A stretch of 64,000 nucleotides of DNA from Datnioides undecimradiatus (lineage: Eukaryota; Chordata; Actinopteri; Lobotiformes; Datnioididae). The stretch lies in contig WARS01003734.1 in assembly GCA_008933995.1 (NCBI GenBank), forward strand, positions 509,099 through 573,098. The letters run 5' to 3'. A model generated the notes under the pieces. The model was not told where the DNA came from and made no database searches. It saw only the letters and a program-made list of their open reading frames with translations. Shown here piece by piece: positions 1-12,063 of the stretch; position 1 is the first letter of the stretch; every line of letters starts with the position of its first letter. Made by a program: the position numbers and the translations under genes.

Positions 1-457
1 GCATTACAGTATTTTATACATGAGAAACATCTTCCTTCTGTCTGAGGGAGTTCAGACATGGCGGCGGCCGGGCTGTGAGAGGCTGGCGTGCCAGCGTGGA
101 GCTCGCCACGCTTCACATTCCTGAGCCCCGCTCTGTTTTCAGCGCGAACGTGTCGGTGCGCCGGCGATTGTTGCGGGGATGAGAGGGGGAAACACTCGGG
201 ATGACGGCTTGTGTTCTCAGCTGGAGCTTAGTGGACTCAGCTGCGGCCGCAGTCTCGTGTTGTGGCTGCGCCGGATCAAAGGCCCCGAAAAGGAGGAGAG
301 CCTCAGAGAGAGCGGCAGAGTCCTGCAGGGCTCAGACGCTTAGTTTTGGTCCAGATATTTGTTTTTAAAGTTTCTGCCGCCCATCACTCAAAACATGTTC
401 CTCGGCTGTCTGGTGCATGAGCACGGCTACAAAAGCCCAGAATGTCGAGTGTCTGAC
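1..457. other. Intron/downstream sequence of ttc30a, no exon seen
   Basis: This stretch follows the donor of ttc30a exon 17 on the minus strand. It is GC-rich between about 60 and 320. I looked for the conserved C-terminal part of IFT70 (WYYAKRC, HCELYG type residues) in all minus frames and found nothing. Most likely it is intron 17. Confidence 0.5.
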
Positions 458-3400
458 CTTCTTGTTGTAAGGCTCCAAGCTCTTGATGACACGAGAGATG
501 CCGAAGTCGTAGTTCCCCTTGGCGCAGTACAGCGTCCTGAAAGACCAAACACCGGCACTTTGATCATTGGGGTCGATAAATCAGGTGCAGCACACGAAAC
601 ACAGGAGCAGCAAGAAACACAGGAGCATGTGAAGAGTGGTTGATGTGGTCGATGGTGGGTATGTTCAGAAAAGGCAGTGAAGGAACCTTGGGCTGGATTA
701 TCCCTCACGCTGACTCTGCAGCGTGGTGACATGTTTCTCCTGGAGCAGCACAGAAACGCAGCGACTCACCCGATCACCAGGTTGACGATGCAGAGGTGGA
801 AGACCTTCTTGTCGGGGTCGTCGTAGGAGATCTGCTCCTCCTCTTTCTCGATCTTCCTCATCAGCTCCTCGGCCTGTTGGACCAGGACGACACGAGCAGG
901 ACAGAGGTGATTCGTACTGAGCACACGAGGCCGAAGTGGCGACAAAACCACATGAGAGGAAGCTAATTAAGTTCAAATGTGGAGAAAAGAGTCATTTATT
1001 AAAACAAATCGTCAGAAGCAGCATCTTGAATCTGAGAAGTCACCAGCGTCTGTAGCTCCCAGAAGGATTTAGTGCAGAGTTACAAAGCAGCGTCAGCTAG
1101 AAATGCTCATGCAAACTGTTGAGAGAGACGCAGAGACGTGTCGGCCATCTTTGTTCACAGTCTGTGTGCGCAGCGCCGGCAGGACGTCTGCTGTTTGTCT
1201 GCACCGTGTTAAGCTTTTGTTCGGTACCTCTTCATTCTGGCTCGTCATGATGTAGGACACACACAGGTTGGCCAGAACCACGGCGCTCACGTTCAGGATC
1301 TGCAGTGGAAACACACACACACACACACATTCATTTCTGGATCCCTTTACCGAGCACTACCAGCGCTCAGGCCTTTAAGAAGCCTTGGTTGAAGCTGACC
1401 CTGGTGCTGATCTCAGACTTGTTGAGGCCTTTTTGAGTTTACAATAATAATAATAAATAATAATTAATTACTTCAGGATGTGAACACTGCTGCTTGACTA
1501 TCTTTTAGCTGCTGTGAGACTCGTCAGGAAACTTTCCTGTGCCTTAGTTTCCAGATTTCAGACACAAGCACCACTGCAAACACTCAAAGTGAAAACGTCA
1601 CACAGAAACAGCGGCAGCAGAGTCACGGAGCAGATGTCATGCACAGACACAGCAGACGAGTCGATTCGGAGCTGTTGGTCTGTTTTTACCGAGGGTTTGC
1701 ACTTGCAGGGACACTCCTGAATGTTACACTGCTCCACCTGGACAGAAAGGCAAACTGTCAGCGTGTCCCGACCTCAGACTGTCTGCAGGGGAGGACGAAC
1801 ACTGCAGGACACTGATGCTCTCCTCTTGATGTTAAAGCTCAAGCTAACATTTCTTTTACATGATTCATGAATCCGCTCACGTTGTCGTAGTGCTTCTTCA
1901 CGATGGGCTCGTAGAAGCCGATGGCCTCCTTGTACTTGTTCTGCATGAAGAGCACGTGGGCCACGTTCAGCTTCCAGGTGTCGTCGTCGTTGCAGACCTC
2001 CACCGACTTGCGGAAGATCTTCTCCACCATGTGGAAGTTCTCGCGGTTCCAGTAGATCTTGGCCTGCGCCATCAGGACCACGATGTACCTGGGCCGGCCC
2101 CGCGGGAAGGTTGGAGAGGGAGAGAAGAATGAGGTGGAGCGCTGCTTTCATGTGTGAGTGAGAGGAAACACTGAAAAGCCTTCCTGCACTTCCTGTCCAG
2201 AGTCAGAGACTCTGACACTGTCAGATCAAAGATTTGTGTGTGCAGGTGTGTGTGCAGGTGTGTGTGTGTGTGTGTGTGTGTGTGCCCTCACTTCTCCTGC
2301 AGTAGGTCGTAGTCCTGCAGAGCTTTCTTCTGCACCTCGTCATCTCGAGCCAGCCTCGCCTCCTGCACCTGAGAGAAGACAACATTCAGGCAAAGCTCAG
2401 ACAGAAGATCACTGTGAACTGTGAAACGTCCTTCAGCTCAGGTGCAGCTCGGTGTTTGAGGACGGACAGATGGAGCTACGTTAAACGTGAACGACAGAGA
2501 AGGTGCAGAGTGGAGGACAGGAGGTGATCGACCTGCTTGGCCAGCTTCCGGAGCTGTTCTGTCAGTTTGCTGTTCATCTCATCAAACTTCCTGAAGGCCT
2601 GAGAAGTGAACAGAGAGAGGATCAGAGCAGGAAACGTAAACATCCTTTGTTTATTCACGGAGGAAGAAAACAGCTGAAGGCGAACATTCAAGATTTAACT
2701 GTTGGTGAGCCGGCTGCAGCACAGGTACACTGATCCATCGTGTTTGTTTTAAAGCGACTCATCGCTGGGAGCCGCGGACTTCCTGTTGGCTCCGGCAGAT
2801 CCACAGACCGTCTTTAAAGCTACGCTGATGATGCGTCGGCCACTTGGAGGCAGCTGGGAGAGCCGTAACCACGACAGTGACGTAATATCACAGTGTTAAA
2901 GTGAACTTGTTTTTACAGTTGTACAGCTGATGTTTTACAGCAAACAGATATTTTTACATATCAGGAGCATAAACTATAAGCCAGGTTCAAGTGCTGAGAT
3001 GGAATTATACAGTAAAAAAAAAAACAAAAAACAAAACAAAGAGCTGAAAGACAATAAAACAGCCTGGAGAGTAGATCTGAGGGCTGCTGCGGGGCTGAAC
3101 ATGATTCCTTTCATATTATTGCTCCATTACTGAGATAAAAATATATATTATTCTGTTCTTCCACAACATCATGTACTGTACCTCCTCTGGTGCGGTCTGA
3201 CAGGTCAACAAAGCATCGAGGAACTCATACATGTACTGCAAAAGGACAAAAACACACACACACGTCAACCAGCTGACACGACACTGGTGAAGGTGAACAC
3301 ACAGGACATGTGTCAGAGCGTGAAGTTACCGGGGAGAGGAACTTGTAGGTGAGGTGGGCGTTTTCTGCCAGGACGTCCGCTGCCAGGTCAAAGTACTGAG

Positions 3401-5059
3401 AGAGAGAGAGAGGTTGAGTCCAGCAGGACATTAATACCATTTTAATGAAACACCCACACCTCTCTGCTGCAGCTCCGTGTGTGTGTTTAGCTCTTTCCGC
3501 TGAGACTCACACCACACGAGCCCAAATCCTTCTGAAAACACTGTTCCTCGCTGCGTGGACCCTCTCTGGTGTTACAGGCCGGTGGAAAACGCTGACGCCC
3601 TCGATTAAACGGAGGGGTGTCGTGTTTTTGACGGAGAGCGCAACAATAACAGCTCAGACCTGTTTAACGCAGCACAAACAAGGTTATGACCTGAAGGTGT
3701 GGGCGTGTAGCTGTCGGCTCTCAGCTGCATTTGCTGTAAAAGTGAGTTTGTGGGGCAGAAGCATCTGGATTCATTTATTGAGTTAGTTTAGTTTGTTTCT
3801 GGAGCCCAGTGAGTTCTGATGATCAAACTTTAAACCCGTTGAATTAAAGCTGACGTCTTATTTTTGGATTATTTTATTATTTGACTTCGTGTCGACACTG
3901 ATCAACTGTTCAAACTCAGGTCAAAGTGGTTTAAAACATAACCTTGATATTGATGCTGGGACAATATTGTAGGAGTTACTGTTGTTTTTCTGATAAGTAA
4001 AACAATAAATCATAAATAATGTGGATATAACGACTGAGCGGGTCATGATTAACTGTAATTCAGCCTTAAAAGCAGGAAAACATACTTATATCACGTGATA
4101 TATCCCATAGTCTGAGATGATATCAGGTCTTATATCATAATTTTAATATGATATTGATTCAAAAGCCCTGTTCACACATATGATGCCACTGCAGTGAAGC
4201 CTGCAGCTTATATCCGTCTGCAGGAGCACGCCGGGATTCCTTGTTTTAAAGGTAATGAGAGACTGACCCAGTCTGGGACGGTCCAGGTTCAGGGCAGCCT
4301 GTGGTGGTCGTGTACCTCGTGTTTGCAGTAGAGCAGCAGCAGGTTGCCGAAGGTGACGGGGGGGAAGGAGGGCTGCTGCAGGAGGAAGGCCAGCTTCTCG
4401 AAACCCTCTGACGGCTTCGTGTCCATGTTCACCAGAGCCTGGTTGTGGAGCGTCACTGGGTCCAGCTCCTGCCAAAACACACACAAACACACTTGTACAC
4501 ACAGCGTGGGATGCAGCACACTGTGACAGCTTCAGCAGAGTAATGCATTTCCATCTGAAGGCTGCAGTCAGCACCAGCGTCCAGCAGGGGGCACTGGTCG
4601 GACACTTCTGCAGCCTCTCCCTGTTGAAACACAGTCGTGGCTCGGCAGCAGGTGCAGACTGGACCGAGGACGGTGCCTCAACTGTGCATTAATCTTAATG
4701 AAGCAGTTTCAAGACGATAAAACTATCATCATTACCTCCGTGTAAGCCTTCACACCTACGTCTCTGTTCTAATATTCTATTAATCTCTGTCGTCTGCGGG
4801 CCGTTAGCCGGGCAGGTCCGGGCAGCCTTAACTCGGATTATACACAGAACGATCACACATGGCCGAGGGGTGTGGAGAATCCAGCTGCACGCACACACAC
4901 ACACACACACACACACAGGCGGTGGGAGTGTATGCGTGGTGATACACACCTCCTCTGATCGGGGCGGCATGTCTGTCAAAGCCTCCTGAGCTCCTTTCAC
5001 TGCAGGACAACACAGAGCAGAGAAGCGCTGCGTCACATGTTGAACAGAACACACGACGG

Positions 5060-5100
<41 letters not shown>

Positions 5101-7293
5101 TGCACCGGTGGAGTTTCTTTGTAAACACCTATATGTAGATTCGTTTCAGATCCTGCACTGTTCAGATCATGCAGTGTTTTCATGCCATGTCTTTTTCCCT
5201 GTAGAGCCACCAGCGATTTAAAAAGGAAACTGTTAAGTTGCTGATTTAACAATTTAATCACTGAGCAGCCAAAAAGACTGATTAGAGACTTGAACAAGTT
5301 GATTTGACAATGTGCAGAGCGTAAAAATACAGTTAAACACATTAAAATAGAGCAAAGTTTCAGGAATTAGACAACGAGAGGTTGTTTAACAGTCAGAATG
5401 ACAGTTTTCTAATCACTGTTCTTTTGAAGACGTTTGCTGGTGGAGACGTGGACAGAGAGAGTGATTCAGACGGGGAAGTTGATTTGATGAGTCCCTTCAC
5501 TGCTAAGCTCTCAGGACGCTCTGTTAAACCTTGTTTAAGCTCAACGTGTGAGCCTCGGTTTGATAAAGTGTCACTGAGGAGGGAGGACAATCCTGCCTCT
5601 GAAGATAAAAGGAGGCTCTACAAGTTCTTATTCAGGTGAGTTTCACCTCCATCGATCAGCTTCTCTCCTCTCTGAAGCTTCATTTACTCTGTGGGAAAAC
5701 TCTGCTCTCTGACCTGATTTGGGCTGAATCATGAAACCTGCAGATGAGTGAGAACAACCCCGTTAAAGACATAATCACAAATGCTGCGGTGATGTTTGCC
5801 TTGGTTACACCTTCTCTGTCCTTTAATGAGGAATAAGTTGCAGTCCAATGGTCCTGAAAGCTAGCCTCAGACTGCTGCAGAGGTGGCGCACAGAAGGTTT
5901 ACCTGAGCTGTTTTAGTGAAAACACTGACACCTGCCGCTGGAAAACACCATAATGACAGTAAACAGCAAAGGGCTTAAAAACTGAGCTGAAAGAGGCAAG
6001 AACGCGGCGCAGAGCTGCGAGGAGCTGCACAGTCTGGTGTTAAACCTCTGTGTGCTGGTCTCTTCTCACATTACAGCACGCTGTCATTTCAGCCACTGCT
6101 GATATAGGTAAAATGAATAAAGCAGCCTGGGCGGGCCGCGCCACTGCGAACCAGAGACTTTAACTCTATAATATCTGTTCCTGGTGTTTACTGCTAAACA
6201 TTTCAGCATTCCTGTAAGTCAGTGGCAGTGTTTCGTTCTGTTTAATTTCGTGTTACGCTCATATTCGATGCTAACCCATAATTACTGAGGCAAGTTTCTG
6301 CAGAGGTTCCTTTATCTGTCTGTTCAGCCGTGGCCACTCTCACTACTGATGCTTTCTAGTTTGTCACCAGTTCACGTCACACAAACTGACTCTGAGTGGG
6401 GTTCTTACGGTTCTTCAGCTGGTATTCGATGGCCGCTTTGAGGTTGAAGGCTTCAATCAGGGCCGTCTGATGCAGCACCAGAGTGTTGCCCACGCTGTGG
6501 ACGTCGATGCCCTCAGTCGTCAGTCCGACACTCAGCTCTGGAACGAACGCAGGTCGAGAGAATCATCGAGTCATGACGCAACACAAACAGATCGCTGCAG
6601 ACTGAGTGGCTGACAGGAGACTGGTTAACGATGTGAGGACTGGGAGTTCACAGTGTCGTGGTTGTACCTGGATGCTCCCTGATGCCGCGCTCGATGATCT
6701 CTCCAATGTATTTGAGGGCCTGAGGGTAGTTCTTCAGACTGTAGTAACACAGGGCAATGTTGTAGGACAGCGCTGACGGAGAGACAAAAAACAGTTTATG
6801 ATCCCGATTTAAATCTGCACAACGTGCATCATTTCATAGTTTTTTCTCATGTTTAATGACAGAAGAATCTGTCGTATCCAGGGGAGTGAGCGTGTTGTGT
6901 TTTCAAAACCACCAATACTCTTTTTTTCATTGAGCGTTTCATTACTTCTATCTAGTGATCTGAGCAAACTGACTAAATACGTCTCAGAGTGAATGTAACA
7001 CTTAACTTCTCTCATATTCAAGAAGGAAACTGAAGCTTTCGTTAGCTCTCCTGCTTCTGCTTCTTAACTTTTTATAATCTTTCTCCGTCTTTTATGATAA
7101 AATTACTTTTCAGTTGATTTTGACCTGCACCGTCTGTGCACGGTTACCTGGCAGGTATCCCAGCACCTGCATGGCAGACATGAACTTCTTGCAGGCCTCC
7201 TCATACTTGCCATCCTGGTAAAGCAAACAGCCCATATTGTAGACGTAGTCTGGGTCGTCCTGGGGCAGCTGCTCCAGCAGTGACTGTACACAC

Positions 7294-7351
<58 letters not shown>

Positions 7352-7557
7352 AGTAAGAGTCAGTAGTAACTGAGTGAAAGTGTGTGTTCGGCTGCAGACA
7401 ATAATTCAACCTGTCATGATTTTGAAGAGAAACAGTATAATTTGTATTAACAGATAATGTGAGGGAGCTCGTCACCTTGGCAGCAGAGTAATCTTCCTCA
7501 CAATATTTGATGCAGGCTTGCAGCTTGACCATCTGTGCCAGAGAGAGAGAGAGAGAG

Positions 7558-7604
<47 letters not shown>

Positions 7605-7742
7605 GGGAGGGCGAGATGACTATAAATTTGACATTCCTCAGAGAGTTTGAATAGAGGGACCGACAAAGAAAGGGAGCGTAGCTAAATGCGGGCTCCCCGG
7701 TGAGACGGAACGAGTTTTAGAGAAAAGAAAACGGGAGCGATG

Positions 7743-7809
<67 letters not shown>

Positions 7810-10133
7810 GAGGGAGGGAGGGAGGGAGAGAGAGAGAGGGAGAGAGAGGGAGGGAGGGAGGGAGAGAGAGAGAGAGAGAATAAACTGAGGGTAAAACAGG
7901 GACACGATGCGAGGAGCCAAGTGCTGGTTTGACTTTGGGGCAAAACATTAAGCGCTAACATGAAGAACAGACTCTGATCCAAACTGTCATCCATAATTCA
8001 CTTTCTTCACCTGGAACCTGTTTTTTCCACAGTTAGCTCAGATTTTGTGTGAAGATACTGTGGAAAATACATAATGTTTCCATTTGATTGAATCGTACTG
8101 ACAAGATGCAGTTGAATCCCCTTTAGACGCAGCATCATTTCCACTCTTTTGTTCATAACAATGTGCTGCTTGTTGCTGAGCTCCACAGATTTCTGCTGGC
8201 TTTATTTCATTTGCTGTGCATTTATGGCCCATATGCATTTGTTAGAGCACTTCTGTTGAACAACAGCTCCCAGTGATGGAGAGTGTGTAACAGATGGAGG
8301 GAACAGAGTGAAATAGAATTCAATGTAAATAAGGTGGAGGTCTTAAATTGCAAATTTGAGGCAGTGATGAAACACCTGGAGCCAAACACTTCCAGTTACC
8401 CATAAAACAGAGCAGCAGGTCTGAGTGGAGCTGCTGAAAAGTAACGTGTGCGTTGATGTGAGTGCGTGCTGCACCTTGGTGTGACTGCTGGTGTTGTCGA
8501 GTACGAAGGAGGCCTTGGTGGCCTCAGGATAAGCACCAGCTTTGTACAGGGACTGGGCATAGTACACCTTGTACTCCTCCACCTCAGGGTGCAGCTGTGT
8601 GAGCTGCTCGTAGCACTCTGCAGAGCTGGTGAAATCCTGGATGTGATAGTAGCAGTAACCCAGCAGAGACAGCGCCGCCCTGGACTGGGACACAAATGAA
8701 AGCGAGAGACAGTTAAGCTGATGGTACTCTGCACAACATAAAACCCACTTATATGCATAAACAAAAACACCAATTTCACCCAAACCAACAAAGAAGGAAA
8801 CTTAATTAAGTTGTAAATGAAGCTACAAAGACAAATCAGCATAAACCAAGTAGTTGTTTTTTCACCATGTTGAAACATCACATTTCCACCAGCGGTGTGT
8901 CTAACTATGATTTTTCTCATCAATCTGTTGATAATTCACCTCAGCTATTATTATGGTTTGGGAAATTACTTTCTTATGCTTAAAAGCCCAGCGTGCCACC
9001 TTTAAACAGCTTGTTTTGTTTTTGTCATGCGTGTTTGTCACGTTTGTCTGAAATGATTTGTTTATTTATTAATTAGTGATAAAGTGAAAATAGATCAGCA
9101 AATATGTTTTTTAGTCAATCAATCTAAGTTTTACCCAAAAGTGAAAAAAAGGCTTCTGTTCAATTATATGAACATAAAATATTGATTACATGAGCTTAAA
9201 ATGTTAAAGGTTTGATAAATGGATTATTTAATAATAATGTAAATGATCTTCAGTTGATTAATCAATTATCAAAACAGTTGCTATCAATTTTTTTTATCTA
9301 CTTTGTATCCATGACTTATTATTTTAAGGATTATAATTTCAAAAACACTTATCATGCATTCAGTTAACATTTAAGGAAATTCAGTGACTTCTTTAGCCCT
9401 GTATGTGTAAAACAGCAGCTATAAGACATCTGAGCAAAACTTCAAAACATGTCCAAACTTTAGTTTAGTCAGTGAATTATTATAAATATAAATACTATTT
9501 TACACTCACCTTAGTGTGTTTCTGAAGCTGGCCGCTTAAGATGTGAATTGCTTCCACATACTGTCCGTCTTTAATCTGAAACACAGATGTAAAATAACTG
9601 TGATGGCCTTGTTTACCGTGTTTATTAATCATTATTAGCACCACATGACAGAAGCAGCAAACCACTGATTCTTTAATAAGCTGTTTAAATAGGCATAACA
9701 CTAGCAAAACATTTCAATCTAACATTGTAACGTTACGCGGAACTGCAGCACTGATTGCATTAACAATCACGGTGTTTGACAGGCGCACTTCTACATAGAG
9801 ATACAGCGGCGGTGATGGAGGAGCGCATTACAAAAGTTGTATTTAATTATACATTAGTTTAATTAAATGTACTGTAACTTGTGCCGAATTTATCAGGTGA
9901 GCTTTAAATATCAGGAGAAATGTTATAAATGGTGTGTAACAGCTGTGTTGGTCAGTGAATGGATAACAAAATCTTAAATTAAACTACTTTTAAAGGGGGT
10001 TTCGGTTATCGGTAACTACTACGTTGGCGCTAGCTTAGCAATAGCTGCGCTATGGAGAAAAACTCAATTTAAACAATATTCTCACCAGTTTGTAGATTGT
10101 GGCCGTATACTCTCCGTCTTTTATAGCCGTCAT
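458..10133 (-). CDS. ttc30a: Intraflagellar transport protein 70 (TTC30A/Fleer), 5' 17 coding exons, 3' end outside window
   Basis: Tetratricopeptide subunit of the ciliary IFT-B core complex, known to wrap around IFT52 and, in zebrafish fleer, to be needed for cilia and tubulin polyglutamylation. Exons (minus strand): 10133-10086, 9575-9510, 8684-8475, 7532-7476, 7283-7148, 6772-6668, 6537-6409, 4999-4950, 4468-4316, 3395-3330, 3235-3182, 2598-2533, 2368-2292, 2088-1881, 1299-1228, 873-770, 536-458. All have AG/GT borders and compatible phases, giving one open frame of 560 codons. Family signatures: MTAIKDGEYTATIYKL at the start, SLLGYCYY, ELDPVTLHNQAL, FGNLLLLYC, YFDLAADVLAENAHLTYKF, MAQAKIYWN, KYKEAIGFYEPIVKKHYDN, VLANLCVSYIMTSQNEE and NLVIGTLYCAKGNYDFGIS. 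The family ends with about 90 more residues; no exon for them is visible in 1-457, so they lie off the left edge. Introns longer than 300 bases otherwise hold microsatellites and unremarkable sequence. Mammalian TTC30A/B are, as I recall, single-exon copies, so this many-exon form is the older structure. Confidence 0.96.
2235..2284. repeat. (TG)n microsatellite beside ttc30a exon 13 donor
   Basis: Interrupted TG run. On the gene strand it is (CA)n and begins within about ten bases of the exon 13 donor (GAGAA|GTGAGGGC). Confidence 0.9.
3396..4315. other. ttc30a intron 9, no further feature
   Basis: A 920-base intron between exon 10 and exon 9. On the gene strand it ends in a short (CT)n run that forms the exon 10 acceptor tract. 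The 113-codon plus-strand open frame inside it has no recognisable family and no flanking splice logic. Confidence 0.6.
4581..4594 (+). promoter_or_regulatory. CTCF-like motif in ttc30a intron 8
   Basis: CCAGCAGGGGGCAC matches the CTCF core (CCANNAGGGGGC) without a mismatch. It lies between exons 8 and 9 of ttc30a. A motif match only. Confidence 0.45.
4889..4917. repeat. (CA)n microsatellite
   Basis: CA dinucleotide run in ttc30a intron 8, about 30 bases beyond the exon 8 donor. Confidence 0.9.
5000..6408. other. ttc30a intron 7, longest intron of the gene in this window
   Basis: About 1.4 kb without a recognisable gene. It contains the CA run at 5062-5098; the rest is unique-looking sequence in which I see no further structure. 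Confidence 0.6.
5062..5098. repeat. (CA)n microsatellite
   Basis: Uninterrupted CA run in ttc30a intron 7, about 60 bases upstream (gene strand) of the exon 8 acceptor. Confidence 0.92.
7284..7347. repeat. (CA)n microsatellite forming the exon 5 acceptor region of ttc30a
   Basis: On the gene strand this is (TG)n running up to the acceptor TGTGTGTACAG|TCACTG of exon 5. There is no other pyrimidine tract between the array and the AG. Confidence 0.92.
7539..7614. repeat. GA-rich purine tract (gene strand CT) at ttc30a exon 4 acceptor
   Basis: (GA)n with GGGA interruptions. On the gene strand it is a (CT)n tract ending seven bases before exon 4 (CTCTGGCACAG|ATG), so it supplies the polypyrimidine tract of that exon. 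Confidence 0.9.
7746..7880. repeat. Second GA/GGGA purine tract in ttc30a intron 3
   Basis: About 135 bases of nearly pure purine on the plus strand, mixing (GA)n and (GGGA)n. Low-complexity; the long serine/leucine open frames here are artefacts of it. Confidence 0.92.
8685..9509. other. ttc30a intron 2, AT-rich, no feature
   Basis: An AT-rich intron between exons 3 and 2. Nothing beyond simple A/T runs is visible. Confidence 0.6.
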
Positions 10134-10305
10134 GACTTCAAACGAGCGGTTTTAACGATGACAAATTGCTCGTAAACGTTGTGTTTTCCCAAACTCTTAA
10201 AGATAGCATCGAGCTAGCTTCTGTTTAGTGGCTAGGTGCTGTTACTTAGCAACGAACCAGACCGGAAATGGGCTATTTGACAGTCATGTGTAATAGCCAA
10301 TCACG
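10134..10305 (-). promoter_or_regulatory. ttc30a: Proximal promoter/5' leader of ttc30a with X-box, ETS and CCAAT motifs
   Basis: Reading away from the ttc30a start codon, there is GTTACTTAGCAAC at 10241-10253 (two RFX half-sites GTTACT/AGCAAC with a one-base spacer, about 110 bases upstream of the ATG), ACCGGAAAT at 10261-10269 (ETS type) and CCAAT at 10297-10301 (NF-Y type). RFX X-boxes within about 150 bases of the start are the established mark of vertebrate ciliary genes. The transcription start itself cannot be read from the sequence. Confidence 0.7.
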
Positions 10306-10858
10306 TAGGAGGAAGGATCAACAGTAACAAACCTTTTATTTTTTGTTTTTAAATTCAAACTTTATGCGACTGTCAACAAACATTGAACCATACATAAACA
10401 GTGTTCAGCATTTTTCTTTCTTTCTCTCTGTTTTTTCTTAAGCCTGGTTCAAAACTCAGTGTTTTTGTATTGCTATCATTGTCACTGTAGTTGTTATTTG
10501 AAGTGAATGAATCAGTTAATTAAATCAATTAATTTCACTGCAGTCAGTTACAACAAACTAATCCATCCGGAAAACTGGAATATTTCTAAAATAACGTGGT
10601 TAATAGCACATTGTAAAGGTTTTTAGACAGCGAAAGGGACTTTATGAATGATAAGGGGTATAAATTACATTGCAAATTAATAACAAAGTTTTGAAAAAGG
10701 ACATTCTGAAATAAAAAAAAGTATAAAGTTATTCTGTAGACAAGAAAAATGAAATGCCTTTCTCTGCCTCTTTGTTTCTGAGTTAAGTGCACAAGCACAG
10801 ACTGGTAAAACCCAGGAATCCCTCCAAAAGGATCCAAGACATGACTTCATCCAAGGGT

Positions 10859-10860
<2 letters not shown>

Positions 10861-10907
<47 letters not shown>

Positions 10908-10931
10908 AGACTCACACACACACTCACACAA

Positions 10932-10959
<28 letters not shown>
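10861..10959. repeat. (CA)n arrays, compound microsatellite
   Basis: Two CA runs (about 10861-10904 and 10935-10959) joined by CACTCACA variants. Confidence 0.92.
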
Positions 10960-10962
<3 letters not shown>

Positions 10963-11072
10963 AACGGTGGTCAAAACAGATGAAATCAACCAAGGTGCTG
11001 GAGCTTCGCCTCAAACCTAAACCACACTGTGCTGACCACCAGGCCTCCATAATGATGGGGAAAGGGTGGATG

Positions 11073-11073
<1 letters not shown>

Positions 11074-11107
<34 letters not shown>
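11074..11107. repeat. (GT)n microsatellite
   Basis: GT run about 115 bases from the CA arrays at 10861-10959 and complementary to them on the same strand. Confidence 0.92.
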
Positions 11108-11109
<2 letters not shown>

Positions 11110-12063
11110 GAAAGTGAGAGTTTTTTTGTGTGTGTGGATGCATGTGGATGCATGCTTGTGTGCAGCAGGGGTGTGTGTTTCTCCCTTTCTCTTTCTGCAC
11201 TTTTTGCATGTCTGTCACTGCCTTCTGTTGGGACTATCGGGAAGCTTCGTAGTAGAGGAGCCGCAAAACAACAGGTATAACGCACAGGTATGTGCAGAGA
11301 GCAGCTTTTTATTCAGATGTTTGTCCTTTTACTTCATCTATTTTTATGGATTTTCAGCTCTTTTGTTGTTTATTTAGTCAAAACAAAATAAAAGCAGTGG
11401 TTATGACGAAGAACCTGAAACAGCTGAAGTGAAAAGTACATTTTCTCTCATCGTTGTTGCTGCTTTGGAGGAAAATATGACTGTATTCATGCTGCGTAAG
11501 AGCGCGAGCACTTTGAGCGTAATGCATGCTTGAGATGAAACTGAATGGGACTCTTTATTAATGTTGAGCCTGAATTTGAATAAGGCATCTGCCGTTTAAA
11601 TATTGAACGACTCTGGGAAATTCTGTGATTCCTCTCCGTGCCTTCCTTCGATGCAGAGCCAAACTTATTTCATGGTTGCCAGATTGAGCCCGGTTTGAAC
11701 CGATGAAATTAAGGTGACTTAAAAGTTTGCAGGACCTGCAGGGGAGACGTGAATGTGCATCCTTGATTGTTAAACCTTTCTTTTTTACATCATCATCGTT
11801 TTTAATTCATTCAATCTTGATCACCAAAACTCTAATAATAATAATACATGAAAACTGCTGTAAAGTGTGTGAGGTGAGTGAGTGTGAGTACCTGCAGGTT
11901 TGAACACAACCAGTTATCAGGAGATGGTTTATATGGGGTTAAGCGATGAGACCAAATCATCAGGTATCTCTAGTGTCTCTGTGCTGTGTTAATGAGAAGG
12001 CTGGCACATCTATAGTTTAGGTTTTGTCAACAAATTCCACAAAAAGACCCAAAACAGCGACGT

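Noticed and set aside
1..457. Possible last exons of ttc30a
   Set aside because: No frame on the minus strand matches the conserved IFT70 C-terminus, so no exon is called.
4695..5342. 215-codon open frame on the minus strand
   Set aside because: It contains the real 50-base ttc30a exon 8 but otherwise reads through intron and CA microsatellites.
7638..7994. Serine/leucine-rich open frames on the minus strand
   Set aside because: Translation of GA/CT simple repeats in ttc30a intron 3.
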